The translations under genes and the position numbers were made by a program. A DNA stretch of 64,000 nucleotides from Phycomyces blakesleeanus NRRL 1555(-) (taxonomy: Eukaryota; Mucoromycota; Mucoromycetes; Mucorales; Phycomycetaceae). Of this stretch, positions 39,701-54,039 are shown in pieces. The stretch spans positions 1,720,269-1,784,268 of the forward strand of contig NW_017265136.1 in the NCBI RefSeq assembly GCF_001638985.1, in the 5' to 3' direction. Position 1 is the first letter of the stretch. Every line of letters begins with the position of its first letter. Below the pieces are notes generated by a model, which was not told the DNA's origin, did no database searches, and worked only from the letters and a program-made list of their open reading frames with translations.

Positions 39701-42700
39701 CTCTGTTTTTAGTTCGTTAAAGCATTCAAATATACCGAAATAACCAAAAGAAGAAGAAGAAGTGCATAGCTAGAGCCTGGTTCATTGACTTTATTTCTCT
39801 CTTTATACATATATATTGACTTTGAGCTATTATAATATACCAACAGCTTGCCAATCTTTATACAAGTGCGCGGACGTATACGTGTGGATAATTAAATAAA
39901 TATATAGATAAAATATCAAGTACCTAAAGTGGGTAACAATAAGTCCATTGTTCTCAACTAATTGACTCTTGCAGCGTTGGACAGAAAAAAAAGGTAAATT
40001 ACATTTGGTGCTCTATTTTTTGTGGCTTTATTTCTGTTTATTGTCTTTTTCTATAATTACAATTTTTTTAAAACTAGTAAATCTATTGATAAGCTTATTT
40101 TATATTATTATTATTACCTGTTTGTACTATCCGCAGTTCTGAATTGCTCTTTTGAATGTATTATAGTAATATTAACAATAGTAAGACGATGATGATGAAG
40201 TAATTAGACAATATCAAAGCAAAGCAAAGCAAAAACAAAGATATATCCTACAATAGACTAACAGCATTAAGGCAGAAAATTTTATAAGTAAAAATTCTCT
40301 TCAGTCAGGACAATTAACTAAATGGAGAAATATTAAACTACAGCTATAATAAAGAGAGAGAGAGAGAGAAACCAAAAGAAAAACGTTGGTTACACTACAC
40401 ACAAACTATATATATTTTTATATCTTTTCTATTCTTCAACCCCCCACTCCCCACTCCCCACTCCCCTCTTTATTTATTTATTTTTTCCCTTCCCTCCCCC
40501 GGGTCGAACTGAATTTTCGGAAATTCAATTTCAGAAAAAGAAATAAAAAATTAAATGCCGAACTACGAGCCAAATTGGTCACCGTGGTAACTTGTATCTA
40601 AACTTCTTTTTATTTTATTTTTTATACTGCAGAATTCGAGACTTCTTTATTATCATCATTTACTCATTATCTCTTCTTACATTATATACTATTTTCAAAT
40701 AAAGGAAAATAAAAAACATTTGCCCTTTATACGCAAAAAATTAAACCATTTTCTACAAAAACTATGTATATCATTATCATTCTCGATCTATCTTTTCAGT
40801 AAGATCTGGGCAAGTCTTGGAATATCAAATAAAATTATCCAGTAGGTATTTTTTTTACAGTCTCGTACAAAGAAAATAAAGTCAGTTTATCCTTTTCTCT
40901 CTCTTTCTTTCTCCCTCCTTCTCACTTTCCCTCTTTTTCTCTCTGTTTTCATGGTCTTTTCTTCTATTTTTCTTTTATAATTGTATGATTATATATATAT
41001 AATATAATAGTAATAAGCAAAGATTGGTTTATTGTTATTACCCTTTGAAATGCTTTGAGTGATAATTTGAACTTAAATATCTTTTTTTTTGGCGCGAAGT
41101 ATTAAATAAGATGTTCGCAACATAATAATTTGAATTCAATATAAAAAAAGAATATATATATATATTCTTTGTTTTCTATTCACAATATTAATAGTAATAA
41201 TACTTTTTCTTTTTACGCGCCAATAAAATAAGATGAGAATAAGAATTCAGCCGACAAGTACTTTATTTATTTTACTTATTATAATAATTGTTTTGGAATA
41301 GAATAATCCCTGCAGGGACTGTAAGATATGAATATATTTATATATACATATATAATATAACCTTTTTATCTTTGTTTTTCCTTATTTTATTTTCAAAGAT
41401 GTTTATAAATCAAAGAAAAAAAAGGTCATATGTTTCAAATATCCAAAAAATAAAATAAAAAAGGTATATTTTACAATAAAAAAACGTTTTAGTATCGTTG
41501 TTTTTATTGTTAGTTTAATAGATACATTATTTTACCTATCTGTAATCTGTACCAATCTATCTACTTATCTATATATCGATCCATCTATATCTATTATATA
41601 TACGTATATTTCCTAGGGAAAAAAAATGATATGCTTCCATTCCAGAATGTATATCTATATACTCTTCATCAAAGCTCTGACAACAAATACTAACAATAAT
41701 TATGATAGACCTTTACGGTTATTGTTTGTATGTAGTCAGAAATATTCAGATAGAAATAACATTAATAAAGTAATTCCAGGTCTAAGATTCATACCTATAC
41801 TTTTTAAATTGCATTACCATGCAACAAATTTATCATAGCAACATAATCACCATGACAACACATTTACCATGACAACCATCAATTTTGTTTTAAATATAAA
41901 AACTATTAGCTATTTGTACAGATATCTGACTACTGGCTACAGTATAGACATTAATAATGATAATGATAATCAAGACTTTGAATGGATTGCTTATGATTTA
42001 TGATACTTGTATATATCTTTACAGATAAAATATCCTTTTGAGTATTCTTATTATTATTTATTACTGACTTCCTTGTCTATCATACATGGCTTCGTGCTTT
42101 CCAATATAATTCTTATTAATATTTTAATAACAATAATAATAACAATAACGCTCGAATTTACAGGGGGACATTAACAGCAAACTTTGATCACTATAGTAAT
42201 ACACAAGACCACGTACAAACACACACACACGTACACATTTTTCTTCCCGATTCTTTCAATAAGGTTACTCACGGTATTTTTTTGTATTATTGAAATTACA
42301 GTTCGCTTACAAGGCTTTACAACACGCTAATATATTTAAAGTATTCCTGATGTGACTTTTAGCTGTTATTTGAAGTAATGAAATAATAATAGTCTCCATC
42401 TCTCTCTATATATATATCCCATTGAAGTTAATATGATATACATGTATATATGTGCCTATGAATGTATAGTGAATGTATCCTAACAAGAATTAGCTGCTAT
42501 TTTCGTATACCTTTATCTTCCATCGTATCATAAAATATTATATCATGTGGCTTTGCTTTCTTATTACTCTTTATATATATATATTTGAGAATTAAAAATG
42601 GTAAAAGATCAATATGTGTGTATGTACAGAATAGGAACAGCATAAACATAAAAGGCGAAAGTACTTGCGTTTTTTACTATATATATATTTACTTTTTCGC

Positions 42701-44213
42701 CTTTTTGTTTTGTTTTTAGCAATAAATGTTTACTTTGGTTTGTAGTTAAACACTTATTAAAATCAATATACAACAAAGAAAGGAAAATGAATAGTAGAAA
42801 TAAAGAAATAAAGGAAGAAAAAAGGAGTAAATATTAATATAAGTTATTGGCTATTCTTAGATACAGAAATTATTCTAGATAAGCTCTATAACATATCAAA
42901 TGCTTTTTGAATTTTTGAATTTTTGAATTTTTGAAGTTTTGAATTTCTTGATCCATCATTTTTTTTTTCTGAAGTTTTTTTTTTTTTTTTTTTTAATTTT
43001 TTTTATTTCTTGATCTTTGATCTCTGATTTTTGATCTAAGATTTTTGATTTTCGATTTTTTTCCCAGGCTATAATATATGAATGCTTTGATTATTATATT
43101 AACACTAATACTACTATTATAATTTCTATTATTCTTTTTTTATGATTTGCTTGGGTGTATTTGAGTTTTATGATCCAAAGAACAACAAGAAGAATACGAA
43201 AAAAATAAGACACAGATTTGGACAAATAAAGACATTTTGCATGTCTATTGATCCTTATTTTATGACCATTATGTGGAACTATGATTTATCAAACCAAGTG
43301 TTCTATATATATATAAAAGCTGGGGATCATGGAAACCAAATCCTAAACGTCAACCCAAAAAAAAATAACCTTCCTAAACACTCAGCTATTTTCACATCTA
43401 TTGTATTGATCAAATTTGCCCTCTCTTTATTACTGTTGCCCTGTTTCACCAAATCAAAGCTTCTATATATACATACATTTTTCTTACCGTAGTCCAGATT
43501 TCAAACAAACAAAAAGGGGGAGGCAAAAAGACTACATATATACTTTTTACAATTATTTCTTACTCTCTTACTCTTAGATATATAACAATAATTCAAGTCC
43601 CCATATTTTTTTTAGTATAAGTTGTTGGTAGGGTCAGATTTATTAAAGTCCTAGAGACCAGAATATATACAAATCTCATGATATTTCGATATTTTCAACT
43701 AAACTTCCGATTTATCGCATTTTGGTCTGGACAGATCAAAATAAGCTTAGCCTATCAATTTTTTGTGTGGGCTTATATATGCTTATATAATCATATGTTT
43801 TTATACTTACCGATTGATTATCTCAAGGTACGTTTTGTAGGGTTTAAATACGAGACATTCACATATATACATATATTATATTCTATCTTATATAAAACAC
43901 ACACACTGACACACACAGAAAAAGAGATATAAAGAGAGATGTTTATAGTATAGAGAGTCACAATACATACATATGTAGGTATATATATATTTTGAAAAAT
44001 AAATAATCAAAGTAGTATAGTATAGTAAAGAAATATATACACATATATAAACTACTCTAGTAGATTGTGTACAAGAAAAACAACAACTAACATGCATAGA
44101 ATAAAAACACTATAGTTAGATATTGAAGAACAGTAAAGAAATTGTGAGGTATTGAACAGGATAAAGAAAGAAAGAAGGATATATATGTAGAGAGGAATTA
44201 TTATGGGATTCAT
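36766..44213. other. 7.4-kb gene-poor AT-rich region
   Basis: No ORF with coding character or a splice chain was found on either strand. Contents are simple repeats: GGAGTAGAGT words (36965-37000), TTCACA repeats (38093-38117), GATTAC/ATGGTA repeats (39530-39590), CCCCACT repeats (40440-40465), TTTTTGAAT repeats (42910-42945) and long T runs (42960-43005). The first few hundred bases are presumably the WRKY-like gene's promoter. Confidence 0.6.
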
Positions 44214-44878
44214 TTAAACTTTCTTCTCGGCAAGCTGCTCTTCATCATAGTACTGCTTGACCTGAGACTCGGCATCCTTCTTGGCCTTTTGTCTGTCGAG
44301 ATAATCCAGACCCTTTGTTTCAATCCTATAATTCCAAAAAAAAATTAGATATATATATTATTTAATAAATCAACTAAAATAATAACGAAACTTACAGTTT
44401 GTCAAGTGCACCAGCAGCAAAACCAGCAAGGATTTCCTTGGCTATGGTGTGATCTTGAGGCTTTCTATTTTCATAAAAAGAATAGATAATAAGAAACAAG
44501 TTCGAATAATAGCAAATAATAATTGTATGTATGTTTATAATTCTACTAACTTACCCTTCTTTTTCACAATGATCATTGTAAGCCTTGACAGCTTCATATG
44601 CAGCTTTAAAAAATCAAAAGAAAATCATGATGTATTTAGTTTTTATCCAATACAGATTATATATAATCCCATGCACACCTGCTCCTGCAATAACTTCATG
44701 AGAAATGGAACCCTTATGCTCGCTCTCATCGTGCTTGTTGACTTGCTCGTGCTGCTGACCAAAGAAATCAAAGAGACCCCTTTTTTTTTTTGAAAAAAGT
44801 AAAAATAAAATAAATAATGATTAGATTTGATAAAAAAAGGCATATTAACTAGTTATTCAAAATAAGATATACTTACAT
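44214..44878 (-). CDS. CipC-like antibiotic-response family protein (110 aa)
   Basis: Exons on the minus strand: 44878-44877, 44779-44679, 44603-44555, 44464-44396, 44325-44214. The reading matches the CipC family (concanamycin-induced protein C): MGLFDFFGQQHEQVN, then HKGSISHEVIAGAAAYEAVK, EKEGKPQDHTIAKEILAGFA and the ETKGLDYLDRQKAKKDAE segment near the end. Family members are small cytosolic proteins of unknown biochemistry, strongly induced by antibiotics or stress and during infection in ascomycetes. Five exons for 110 residues is dense. The first exon supplies only AT of the start codon; the G comes from exon 2 after a 97-nt intron with a consensus GTAAGT donor. No other in-frame ATG precedes the conserved N-terminus. 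Confidence 0.85.
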
Positions 44879-47800
44879 TTTTGTAATAGTTGGTTGGTTT
44901 TGTTTTGTTAAGTTATTTGAAAGTAGTGGTTGTAGAGGTTTGTATGTAAGATACAAAAGATGTTGATGATTCTCAAAACTCTACAAAAAATTGGGTGTTT
45001 TTATACATTTTTTTAGTCTTATTTTTCTTTATTTTTATTTATTATTAGTGTACATGATTTTAAAAAATAGTACAGGTCTCGATTGTTATTTTACGTACCA
45101 GACGTATAGTTTAGCTTTGGTTTTAGTCTTAGATTTAGTTTTAGCTTTAGCTTAATTTAGTTTGTTAAAGAATAACGTAAGTAAGATATTCCATTTGAGG
45201 TTTGGACGAGGGATTTTGTTTTTTGACGTTTGACAGACTTTATTCAGTAAGCAGTAAGAAGTGAGCAGTAAATAGCGAATGTCAAAGGGTAAGTAGTATT
45301 GCTCATCTATTATATTAATTATTATTATTATTATTATAGTTTATATTTCGTCATGGCTCCCAAAGTAATCCCTCTTTCTTTCTTTTATTTACTTGCTTGT
45401 TTTTGAGTAAGCATTCGGTCTAACTTTATTGAACCTTGGCAACAAATAACAAAAGAAAAAAGGTGGAGGATTCTTTTTTTTTGGTAACCATGGATATCAT
45501 TTGTATTTTAAAAAGGAAGAGCCCAATGTTGGTGTTCTACTTTGTCGTATATATGAAGTCATTCATGCTCTACTAAAAGAAAATTTTCACTAATCATTCG
45601 TTCATAGACCATTTAAGGTTTTCTTTAGCTTTTATATATCTAATTTTTTTAAAACGAAGTTATTTGTATTTTTTATTGTACGTACGTATACACCATACAT
45701 TTTACACTATATACTTGACACCTTGTAGCTGTAATGTCTACTAATATCCAGTGTCTAGTCCCTAGTGTGTTGTTGGATATAAACTATTATTTTTATCGCC
45801 AAGTATTAATCTCAAGCTCATTATATATATATATACCTTTCAAGTGTGAGGAAAACTCGCTTGACCAAATATACTACAAAGAGTCGTACAAAATAAAAGA
45901 AAAATCAAAGGTTTGTGACTCACAGATGAGTGTTGTCTGAAATTCCTAGCCCAAAAAAAAAGGCTTTTTTTATTCTACCCATCTTGGACAAGCCAATCTT
46001 TGTTGTTGTTTTTATTATTTCATTTTTACTCTTGAGTACTATTTAATAGTATGTTGAACAGAAATATAGCAGTTTTCCAATTTCTTGTTTAGTTTCTTTT
46101 AAAAAAAGAGCATAGGTAGATATACTATAGACAATCGATGTGGTCTTGACTAACAATAATTGTAATCGAGAGAGGTTTTAATCGGTCTTGAATAAATAGC
46201 GTGTGTGTGGCACTGAAAATAGGCCAGGAGAATATTTAAAATTGGCAATTTTTTTTTCTAATGAACTACTTTTCACGCACAAGACATCGCCATAAAACAC
46301 AGACGCAGACTTAGAGGCGATGGGCATGCCTGTTTGTATCAGAACATGCTGCTGGCCTGATGAAACATACTCAAAATATACCCCAAGAATAAAATAAATA
46401 AAAATGGGAATCCAATACAGATGCTAGTATATGTATAAAACCTGATTATACATGTTTATTTGTATTGAATATTGACTAAAAGTTGGCTCTAACTTAGGAC
46501 AAAGGAATAGAGAAAGAAGAAGAAAGAAAGGTAAATGTCATACAACACTACACACAAACAAACACAAAAAGAGATAAAGAGATAAAGAGATAAAGATAAA
46601 ACAAAAAAAAAAGAGGGAAATGGTAGTGATTATGTCTTTCAACTGTGAAACGAATACTTGGCAGGTTGTACAAATGGTTAAGGAGAATTCTTAATCATGT
46701 CGTGTGACAGCCCACATTAGTTCCCAAAGCACCTTGTTTTGTAGACTTTGCTTTGTTTCTATATTTCTTATAATAATGTGCAATAAACCATTATTTCCAA
46801 ATGTCAACACCAATGAAAATGACAATGACAATTAATCTTGTTTTCGTTTTGGCACTAAAAGCATGTGTCTAGAGTAAAAGTGCTTGAGTATATAGAAGTT
46901 TTCTTAAATATGTATATCCAATTTGTTACTACCTACATAAGCTCAGTGTCATTATTGATTCTAGGAATATGGAAACACAATTCAGGGCAGATTATTGCGT
47001 ACTTTATTTAGGGTGGACGGATGAGAGATGGGAAAGTGAAACGACAACCTAAATTACTCGGAAGTATAATCGACATTAAATATCGAAAAAAATAGCTTTT
47101 ATAGCAAAATTAAAGCAAAACAAAGCGACGAGAGAAAGGAATATTTAGTCCATCTACTCATAGTGAAGACGAGAGGATGTATTATTGGTCTCGGTAAAGT
47201 TCATTCAAAAGAGTATATATCCTGTTTTTAAGAAATTAAATACAGTATATATATATCTATATTAAATAAAACACTTTGGACCCGAGAGAAATTAAAAAAA
47301 AAAGACCATATGCTAAGAATAATAATATTGGCACCAGGATATGTAGAGTATTCAAAAGGAACATTAATTGTATATAATTTGCTTATTCTATAGAGGCTTT
47401 TAACGTACCAATGAGTAAAATTATCAGTGTAATATATATTCTAAGGTAAGATGTAAGCAGCTTCTAGACTCCAACATGTGTTCTCCATGGTTTGAACAGT
47501 TTGTGTTCCAACTGTACAGGGTGGTTTATCTCATGGTTGTGCACACAAGACCGTTCAGTTCGGTAGACTTGTTAGTATTTTTATTATTGTAATTCAGATA
47601 TGTAAACTGGTCGTGAAGGGTTTGAGTTAATAAAAGATAGATAAGCACAAGATGTGTATGTGTTGGGATTTCATTAGTGTTACAATACCATGGCACACAA
47701 AATGGATTATAATCAACGTGGATTCTTGTAATTATTATTATTATTAAATCTATTAAACTTTTTTGTGCTCCATTCTCACAGCACAAAATCATATATATTT

Positions 47801-48566
47801 TTTCGATGCAGCTATAAGGTATAAGAATAATGTAAAAGAAGTGTAATCTTATCACTAGCTTAAAGAGAATTGATGGTATTTATACCAATTTCTTTAATAG
47901 AAGTAAAAGATATGTGCCATAAGCTATCTTATCACGTATCAGTATCTAATTTTTAAAACCCTTTATCTGCAAAGTAACTGCTGTTGTTTTTGATAAAAGT
48001 AATAATATTATTACTTTTTTTTTGGAGTGTATTTGATAAGCAAGAACCCTGGAATATAGATATATATAAATATGAATTTAAATTAATCTTGCTGATGTAA
48101 TTGTGGCACCTCAACCGGTTAATAATAGAAAGACACAGCTGTATATGTAAGCAAAACAAACACAGACACAGACAATTAATTACCAGTGAATAGATACATA
48201 CAATTTACAAAAAAAAGGATTGAAATTATCGAGATATATATATATTTATTCCACATACAAAGTAATAATAATAATAATTAATTTATATAATTCATGAATA
48301 TATTAACTATGCATAACAAGTCAAAAGAACCTCCAGCACCTATTGTCTCTATATATGTTTGATTGTTTGTTAGATTAAAAGCAGTGCATAGACACATACA
48401 TATATTACATAGCTAGAAATGAATTCTTTATAGTTATAAGCCAATAGACAGGATTGTTTGTCGTGATGCTGTTACAAAAGGAACGGCACCTATAATCACA
48501 AGTTTTACTTATTAGAATACCAAGAAAATCTTTTTTGTCCCTCTTTCTTTTCACCTGCTGGCTGGA
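44879..48566. other. gene-poor AT-rich region
   Basis: The first 150 bases are the CipC upstream region. No other coding signal is convincing; ORFs at 45734-45940 and 47526-47855 have no domain or splice support. Confidence 0.55.
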
Positions 48567-48869
48567 TCAGGGCTTAATGGGGACCCTTGCGTTCGTGTGG
48601 CTCCGATAGTAGCCCTGTTCTTTTTCTTTCTTACTCTGGTTGCTTACTTTTTTCTTTATTTGTTTTCCCCACATCCCTCCATATCGACCCTTCTTGATCG
48701 GCGCCACAAAATCATACAGATATACAAAATAATCCAGTGGTGTGTTACGGTCTTCCGAATACACCCGACAATGAGTATAGTAAACTTTGGGCATAATTTG
48801 ATACAAGTGTCTAAAAGATGTATCTGGAGGATAAAGTAGTTCAGTGCTATAATTTACGAGATCAACCAT
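48567..48869 (-). CDS. hypothetical 100-aa protein, unrecognised
   Basis: Single ATG-started frame with balanced composition in its first 70 residues (MVDLVNYSTELLYPPDTSF, PKVYYTHCRVYSEDRNTPL, VYLYDFVAPIKKGRYGG). A Lys/Arg-rich tail follows. I see no signal peptide, membrane helix or known motif. GC content is higher than in the surrounding DNA, which favours coding. The basic tail may be a run-through of an unrecognised intron: a GTAAGC donor lies at the KKKVS junction (near 48655), but the nearest acceptor would give an implausibly short intron. It could also be a fragment of a larger decayed gene. Confidence 0.4.
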   Translation of the reverse strand: MVDLVNYSTELLYPPDTSFRHLYQIMPKVYYTHCRVYSEDRNTPLDYFVYLYDFVAPIKKGRYGGMWGKQIKKKVSNQSKKEKEQGYYRSHTNARVPIKP

Positions 48870-50129
48870 GGTTATTTAGTAGTATGATCAATAAGTAAAT
48901 AGATAAATCAACGGAATTATAGCGCCAAAAGACAGCCCTATGCGGAGTGTACTTTGGTTTTTATTTTTAAAAGAATACACACACAATTATATGAAAAAAG
49001 GGCAGACAACAAGATACTAATATAAAAAAAAAAGAATTGGTCTTCTTAATTCCCCACTGTCTTTTTATTGGTATTCAATTAAAGCTCTCCACGGTTGCGG
49101 CCAAATATCTCTTTTGAATATTGCTATTTCTATTTGGAAAACCAGCCCGGAGTTCAACTATTGGATCCAATGGGCTGTCTTCCAGCTATTCAAAATATGC
49201 GGGGAGACACAAGAAAGTAACCATTTTCGCTTACTACAAAACCTCAGCCATCGAGTAATATACAATATTATACTAACTACATAGCATAACATAATATAGC
49301 ATGGCGTGGCATCACAGCATATCACATTACATTGCATGTCATGACATGACATGATATGATATAAAATTGTATTATATTATATTACATTGCATTTCAATTT
49401 CCATTTTTGTATATTTCCCATTTCTTAGGTCAGCTGGGAAGGTATGGTAGAAAGGTTATTAGGGGCGTTTTAATTCTCAGGGTTCAAACAGGGTTCTTTT
49501 TTTTTGTTTTTCTGATATCACAAATAAATATGACCTGAATAATGATATATATATTAAACATGCATTCTTTTTCGACCTACCTTGGCTACTAAAGAACATG
49601 CTGATATTGTAAAAAACAAGAAGTAAATAATAAACGCTATAAAGAATTTAAACATCATGATGATTATAATGATAATGATAATAAATATAAAGAAAAGAAA
49701 AAAGACTTCTTTTACTATTAGCGTGTAGAAATTCAAAAGTGAATATGAATTGTAAGTATATGTTATGGAAAGTACATATTTGGAAGAGCGTGGAAGAGCG
49801 TGGGAGTCGGATGATTTGGTAATGAAATAAATATAAAAATAAAAGTCGGTTGGTAGGACAACCATAGACAAGAAGTACCAATCCAATGAACCTGTCAAAA
49901 AAAATTGGACCCTGGACAATATATATATATATAACCCAGGCCAATGAATAAAGTTTTGGATATGTATATATAAATTAAGAACATTTACTTTTTTTTATTT
50001 TATTTTGAATTATTTAACTTTCTTCTCTTCTTCTCCTATTTTTCTGTTCTTCTTCTTCTTTTTCTTTTTCTGCCTTTTTCTTCTTCTTTAAATAAAAGAA
50101 CACGAATTATATATAAACAATTAAACATA
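48870..50129. other. intergenic region upstream of the UNC93-like gene
   Basis: AT-rich with CATGACATGACATGATATGA-type repeats (49337-49360). A TTCTTC-rich pyrimidine stretch (50020-50090), of the kind common in fungal promoters, lies just before the start codon at 50130. Confidence 0.55.
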
Positions 50130-51687
50130 ATGGGATTCAAATTACCCTTTCGGTACAATGATCCACACTTCCAGATCTTCTTGGTTGGCTTCATCTGTTT
50201 CTGCTGCCCAGGAATGTTCAATGCCCTAAACGGTATCGGTGGTGGTGGAAGATCTTCTACAGACGCTGCTAACAACGCCAATACTGCTCTATCTGTTACC
50301 TTTACTGTCTGCTCTCTTATTGGTGCACCAGCGTAAGCTAGCTTTTTTTTAACTCTTTAATTAAGACTAAAATAGATAATTCATAAATAACCAATCGTCA
50401 ATGGGCCACTGGTCAATAATCAATGGACAATAAACCAATCAATCATTCTAATATTTTCTTTAAACATTATATTTTATCAGTTATAATATCTTTGGAAACC
50501 GCATCATCATTCCAGCTGCCTTGGCTTATGTACTCTACGTTGGATCCTATCTCTCGACCAGTGACGAGTTCACCATTGCCACAGGTGCAATCCTTGGTAT
50601 TGGCGCTGGTTTCTTATGGACTGCTCAGGCAGGTATCATGATGTCTTACCCTGCCGAAGAAGACAAGGGAAAGGCATTCTCCATGTTCTGGATGATTTTT
50701 AACTTGGGTGCCACTCTTGGTGCCGCAATTCCACTCGGTAACGACTGGAGCAACGCAAAGGGCACAGTCAACAACTCGACCTACATTGCATTCATGGTTG
50801 TCATGGCATTCGGTGCCTCGATGGCCATTGCACTTTTGCCTGCAAGCAAGGTTATCCGCAAAGATGGCACAGCTGTATCCTCACACAAGTTCTCTAACTG
50901 GCGCCGTGAAGCCATTGAGGTCTTCAAACTCTTCAAGGACTGGCGCATGCTGATTCTGATTCCTTTGTTTGCTGGCTCCAACTGGTTCTACACATACCAA
51001 TTCCAGGTCTACAACGGCGGTGGATACTTTAACCTTCGTGCCCGTGGTCTGAACAATTTGCTCTACTGGCTCTTCCAGATCATCGGTGGTGGCTTCTTTG
51101 GATGGCTCCTCGATCAGGGTTTCCTTGGTGACCGTCGCCGCCGTGCTTACATCGGAAACACCATCGTATTCGTTGTTTTGGTTGCTCTCTGGACTGGCTG
51201 TATCTTCATTCAAAGACGCTTCGACCGCGACTCGGTGCACGCCCCTGGATTCCAGGAGATGGATGTATATGACTCTGGCTATGCTGGCATGGCCATCGAA
51301 TACGCCTTCTTTGGTCTGGCCGATGCCATCTACCAGGGTTTCATCTACTGGCTTCTCGGCACAATGACCAATGACAGCGAACGCTGTGCTCGCTATGGTG
51401 GATTTTACAAAACTATTCAGAACGCTGCCAATGCCATTGCCTCTCAGGTAGACGCAACCAAAACCCCTTACGATGTCGAACTCTACGTCGTATTTGCTTT
51501 GAACGGCGTTGGCCTTCTGCTGTCCTATGTTGTCTGCGCTACCGTAACAACAGTGACAGTCGAGGAGATCGATAATCTCGCAGACGGCCACAATGCCGAG
51601 GTGTCTGTGGGTGGAAAGATTCAGACCATTGAAGATGGAAGCTCAGCCGAGAATACTCTTTCTGTAAAACTCGATGAAAAGCATTAA
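50130..51687 (+). CDS. UNC93-like (DUF895) MFS membrane protein, 469 aa
   Basis: Two exons, 50130-50332 and 50481-51687, with a GC|T junction (phase 2). About eleven to twelve hydrophobic segments are visible. Family landmarks are the N-terminal FQIFLVGFICFCCPGMFNAL with GIGGGG, the ATGAILGIGAGFLWTAQAGI and MMSYPAEEDKGKAFSMFWMI stretch, NLGATLGAAIPLG, and the later RARGLNNLLYWLFQIIGG. These are characteristic of fungal UNC93-like proteins related to S. pombe SPAC922.05c. The hydrophilic C-terminal 45 residues are cytosolic. Substrate is unknown for the fungal members. Exon 2 is GC-richer than its surroundings and uses preferred codons, so good expression is likely. Confidence 0.9.
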
Positions 51688-54039
51688 TTCATTTTATTTT
51701 TTATTTGTTTTATTATTCTTTAAAAAATAACAATAATTAAGAAAATTTCTACTTTTTGCAATTCTTTTTATTTTATTTTATTAATCTCTCAACCCGTTGT
51801 TACTTTCTATTATTGCTATTATTCGTATTCTTATTCTTATTCTTATTCTCATTTATATTCTTATTACTTGTATGATATTTCTTTTACATTCATATATCTA
51901 TTGTTATTTTTGTTGTTTTTTTTTTGTATTGACTTAAAAGCACGATTATATATATACATATTTAATATTCATAAAAACAAACAAACATATACCATTGATA
52001 AATTCATACACATATATACACTCTTTGGGAATTATGTCTGGAACGAGTATAATTTGTGTTGAGTTGGGTTGAATGATAATAAAAAATAAAAATAAAAAAA
52101 GAAGAAAAAAAGTGTGACAACGGGAAGGACACCCCCGGTGCCACTTGCAGCTATGGATTCTTTTTTTCTTAGTTCAACTCAGTTCCATGGAAACCTGTTC
52201 CCGTTTCCCGGACTTACAGTCCCCACTTTTTTTTCGATTCAGTGCGCGGAGATCAATTAGTTTCTATAGAGACGGAATTTGTTTTTATTTTTACTTTATT
52301 TTTGGTAGTCAGGCTTGTAAACCATAAACTTCTCTATTTTAACTCACAGCCTTCTTCTTCCATCTACTCCTATTTTTACTTATAAAAGAAAAAGAAAAAG
52401 AAGAGGTATTGAGAAGCTGGGATGTGTACATACAGTTATGATCGGAAATTATTAAAGAATAAAAAAAAAGAAATTAGGCTCAACAAAGGAACACAGATCT
52501 GTATATATATTTATATATTTTTAAAAAAAAACTATATCTTAAGCGATAAACGCAAAAGATCTATTGGCACAATATAAGATTACATTAAGGTTGTGGTACA
52601 CGTGATACTCTCTTTCTCTTCTTGTATCATATACCAAAGTAAGCAGAATACTAATCATTTACAAACCAACGAGAACCTGTCAGATTATATGCTGTCAAAT
52701 GATTTATTAATTATACTAATACTAATACTAATAATTATTAAAGGCCTATTCACACTATAAGTAATAGAATAAGCACAGGTACAGATATAAATATACCTAT
52801 TCTTATATATACATTATGTTTACATGCACATTTATCTTGTGGATATTATAAAAATCTTTTTACACATTCAATAAGAATATATCTTATATTGCTTTCTTAG
52901 CAGGCAAACGTATGGCTCGCTTTTTAAATGACAATAGTTGAGATACCAAGAAACCCTCGCACAAAGTAGCAATCGGTAGTTTGTTGGGTAATAACAAAGT
53001 CCGTAAGATAAGATAACAATTTGAGTGTCGCTAGCTATTAATGAATGAAAGAAAGAAAATGAAGAGGTGTGTTTGATATAGGTTGTAGTGAGGATTATGT
53101 TTCGGAAAGTTCCTTTTTTATGCTTTATCTTATATTATATTTCTTCACTAATTAAGCCTTTATACCCCTCTTCCTTATCTCCTAGTTAATTATATTTTTT
53201 CCTTGTCTGCATGTACCCAAGTCTTGGCAAGATTTATTATTTGTTGTAACTGTTTTTCTTTTCTTTTTCTTTTAGCCAGTCGTAGCATTAGAAATCACAT
53301 TATCGAGATTGTATATTAATAAAGCTAGAGTTGTGGCTGTAGTTGATTTTAAATGTATAAGAAGGATGCTCGGAAAGATCTTTATTCTTAAAAAGATCAT
53401 TGTAGCTTCTATTGTGTATATTCTCCAAATATATTAAGAATATTGGTGGTAGAGAGGGAGGGTTCTTGTTCTTGTTGTTACTGCTGCTGTATATATATAA
53501 AAAATTTTAAAAAGCTCGAGAGAGCTATATAGACCTTGTGTAGGCTGATTTATTGCTAAAAACCATTGTTGTGTGGCATAGCTAGGTACCAGATATAGCT
53601 TTTGGAGTCTAGGCATCAAGCCACACTTTTGAGGCGTTAAAACCAAAAACATCGTGTCCCATAAATAGTTATCCTTTTCCTAATTAGTACATGTCGTGTC
53701 CCTAACACTGTAATTTAAAAAATGGATGCTACTAATTAAATAAAATAGAAAAGAAAAGAAAAAATATGTCTTCCTTCATTAAAGTAAATATCAGTACATC
53801 AAAAGTTCACTTAAAATGAGAAGTATATATATATATATTTAAGGAAATGATTGAATTATCATATTTATAGCAAACGGAAGAAGAAGAAGGAAAACGCCAC
53901 CATTAAAGAAGTCCACCAGTTCCAAAAATGTGGCTCAACGGAAGTACTTTATTTTATTTTATTAAAAAAAGGAATACATCAATGACATCACCTCAAATTG
54001 TCCTCTGCATGTAACATGTCTGTGGGTTTAGTCTCTGGC
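51688..54039. other. intergenic region, no gene seen
   Basis: Contains TTATTC runs (51825-51850), AATAC/TACTAA repeats (52712-52735) and no supported ORF. Confidence 0.6.

Noticed and set aside
45354..45420. ATGGCTCCCAAA followed by GTAA, like a first exon of a ribosomal-type gene (MAPK start)
   Set aside because: No second exon with coding character could be found downstream.
47526..47855. 109-codon minus-strand ORF
   Set aside because: Ile/Tyr/Thr-rich with no domain and no splice support; typical of random AT-rich sequence.
50881..51591. 236-codon minus-strand ORF
   Set aside because: It is a shadow of the UNC93-like exon 2; the plus-strand frame has the membrane helices and family motifs.
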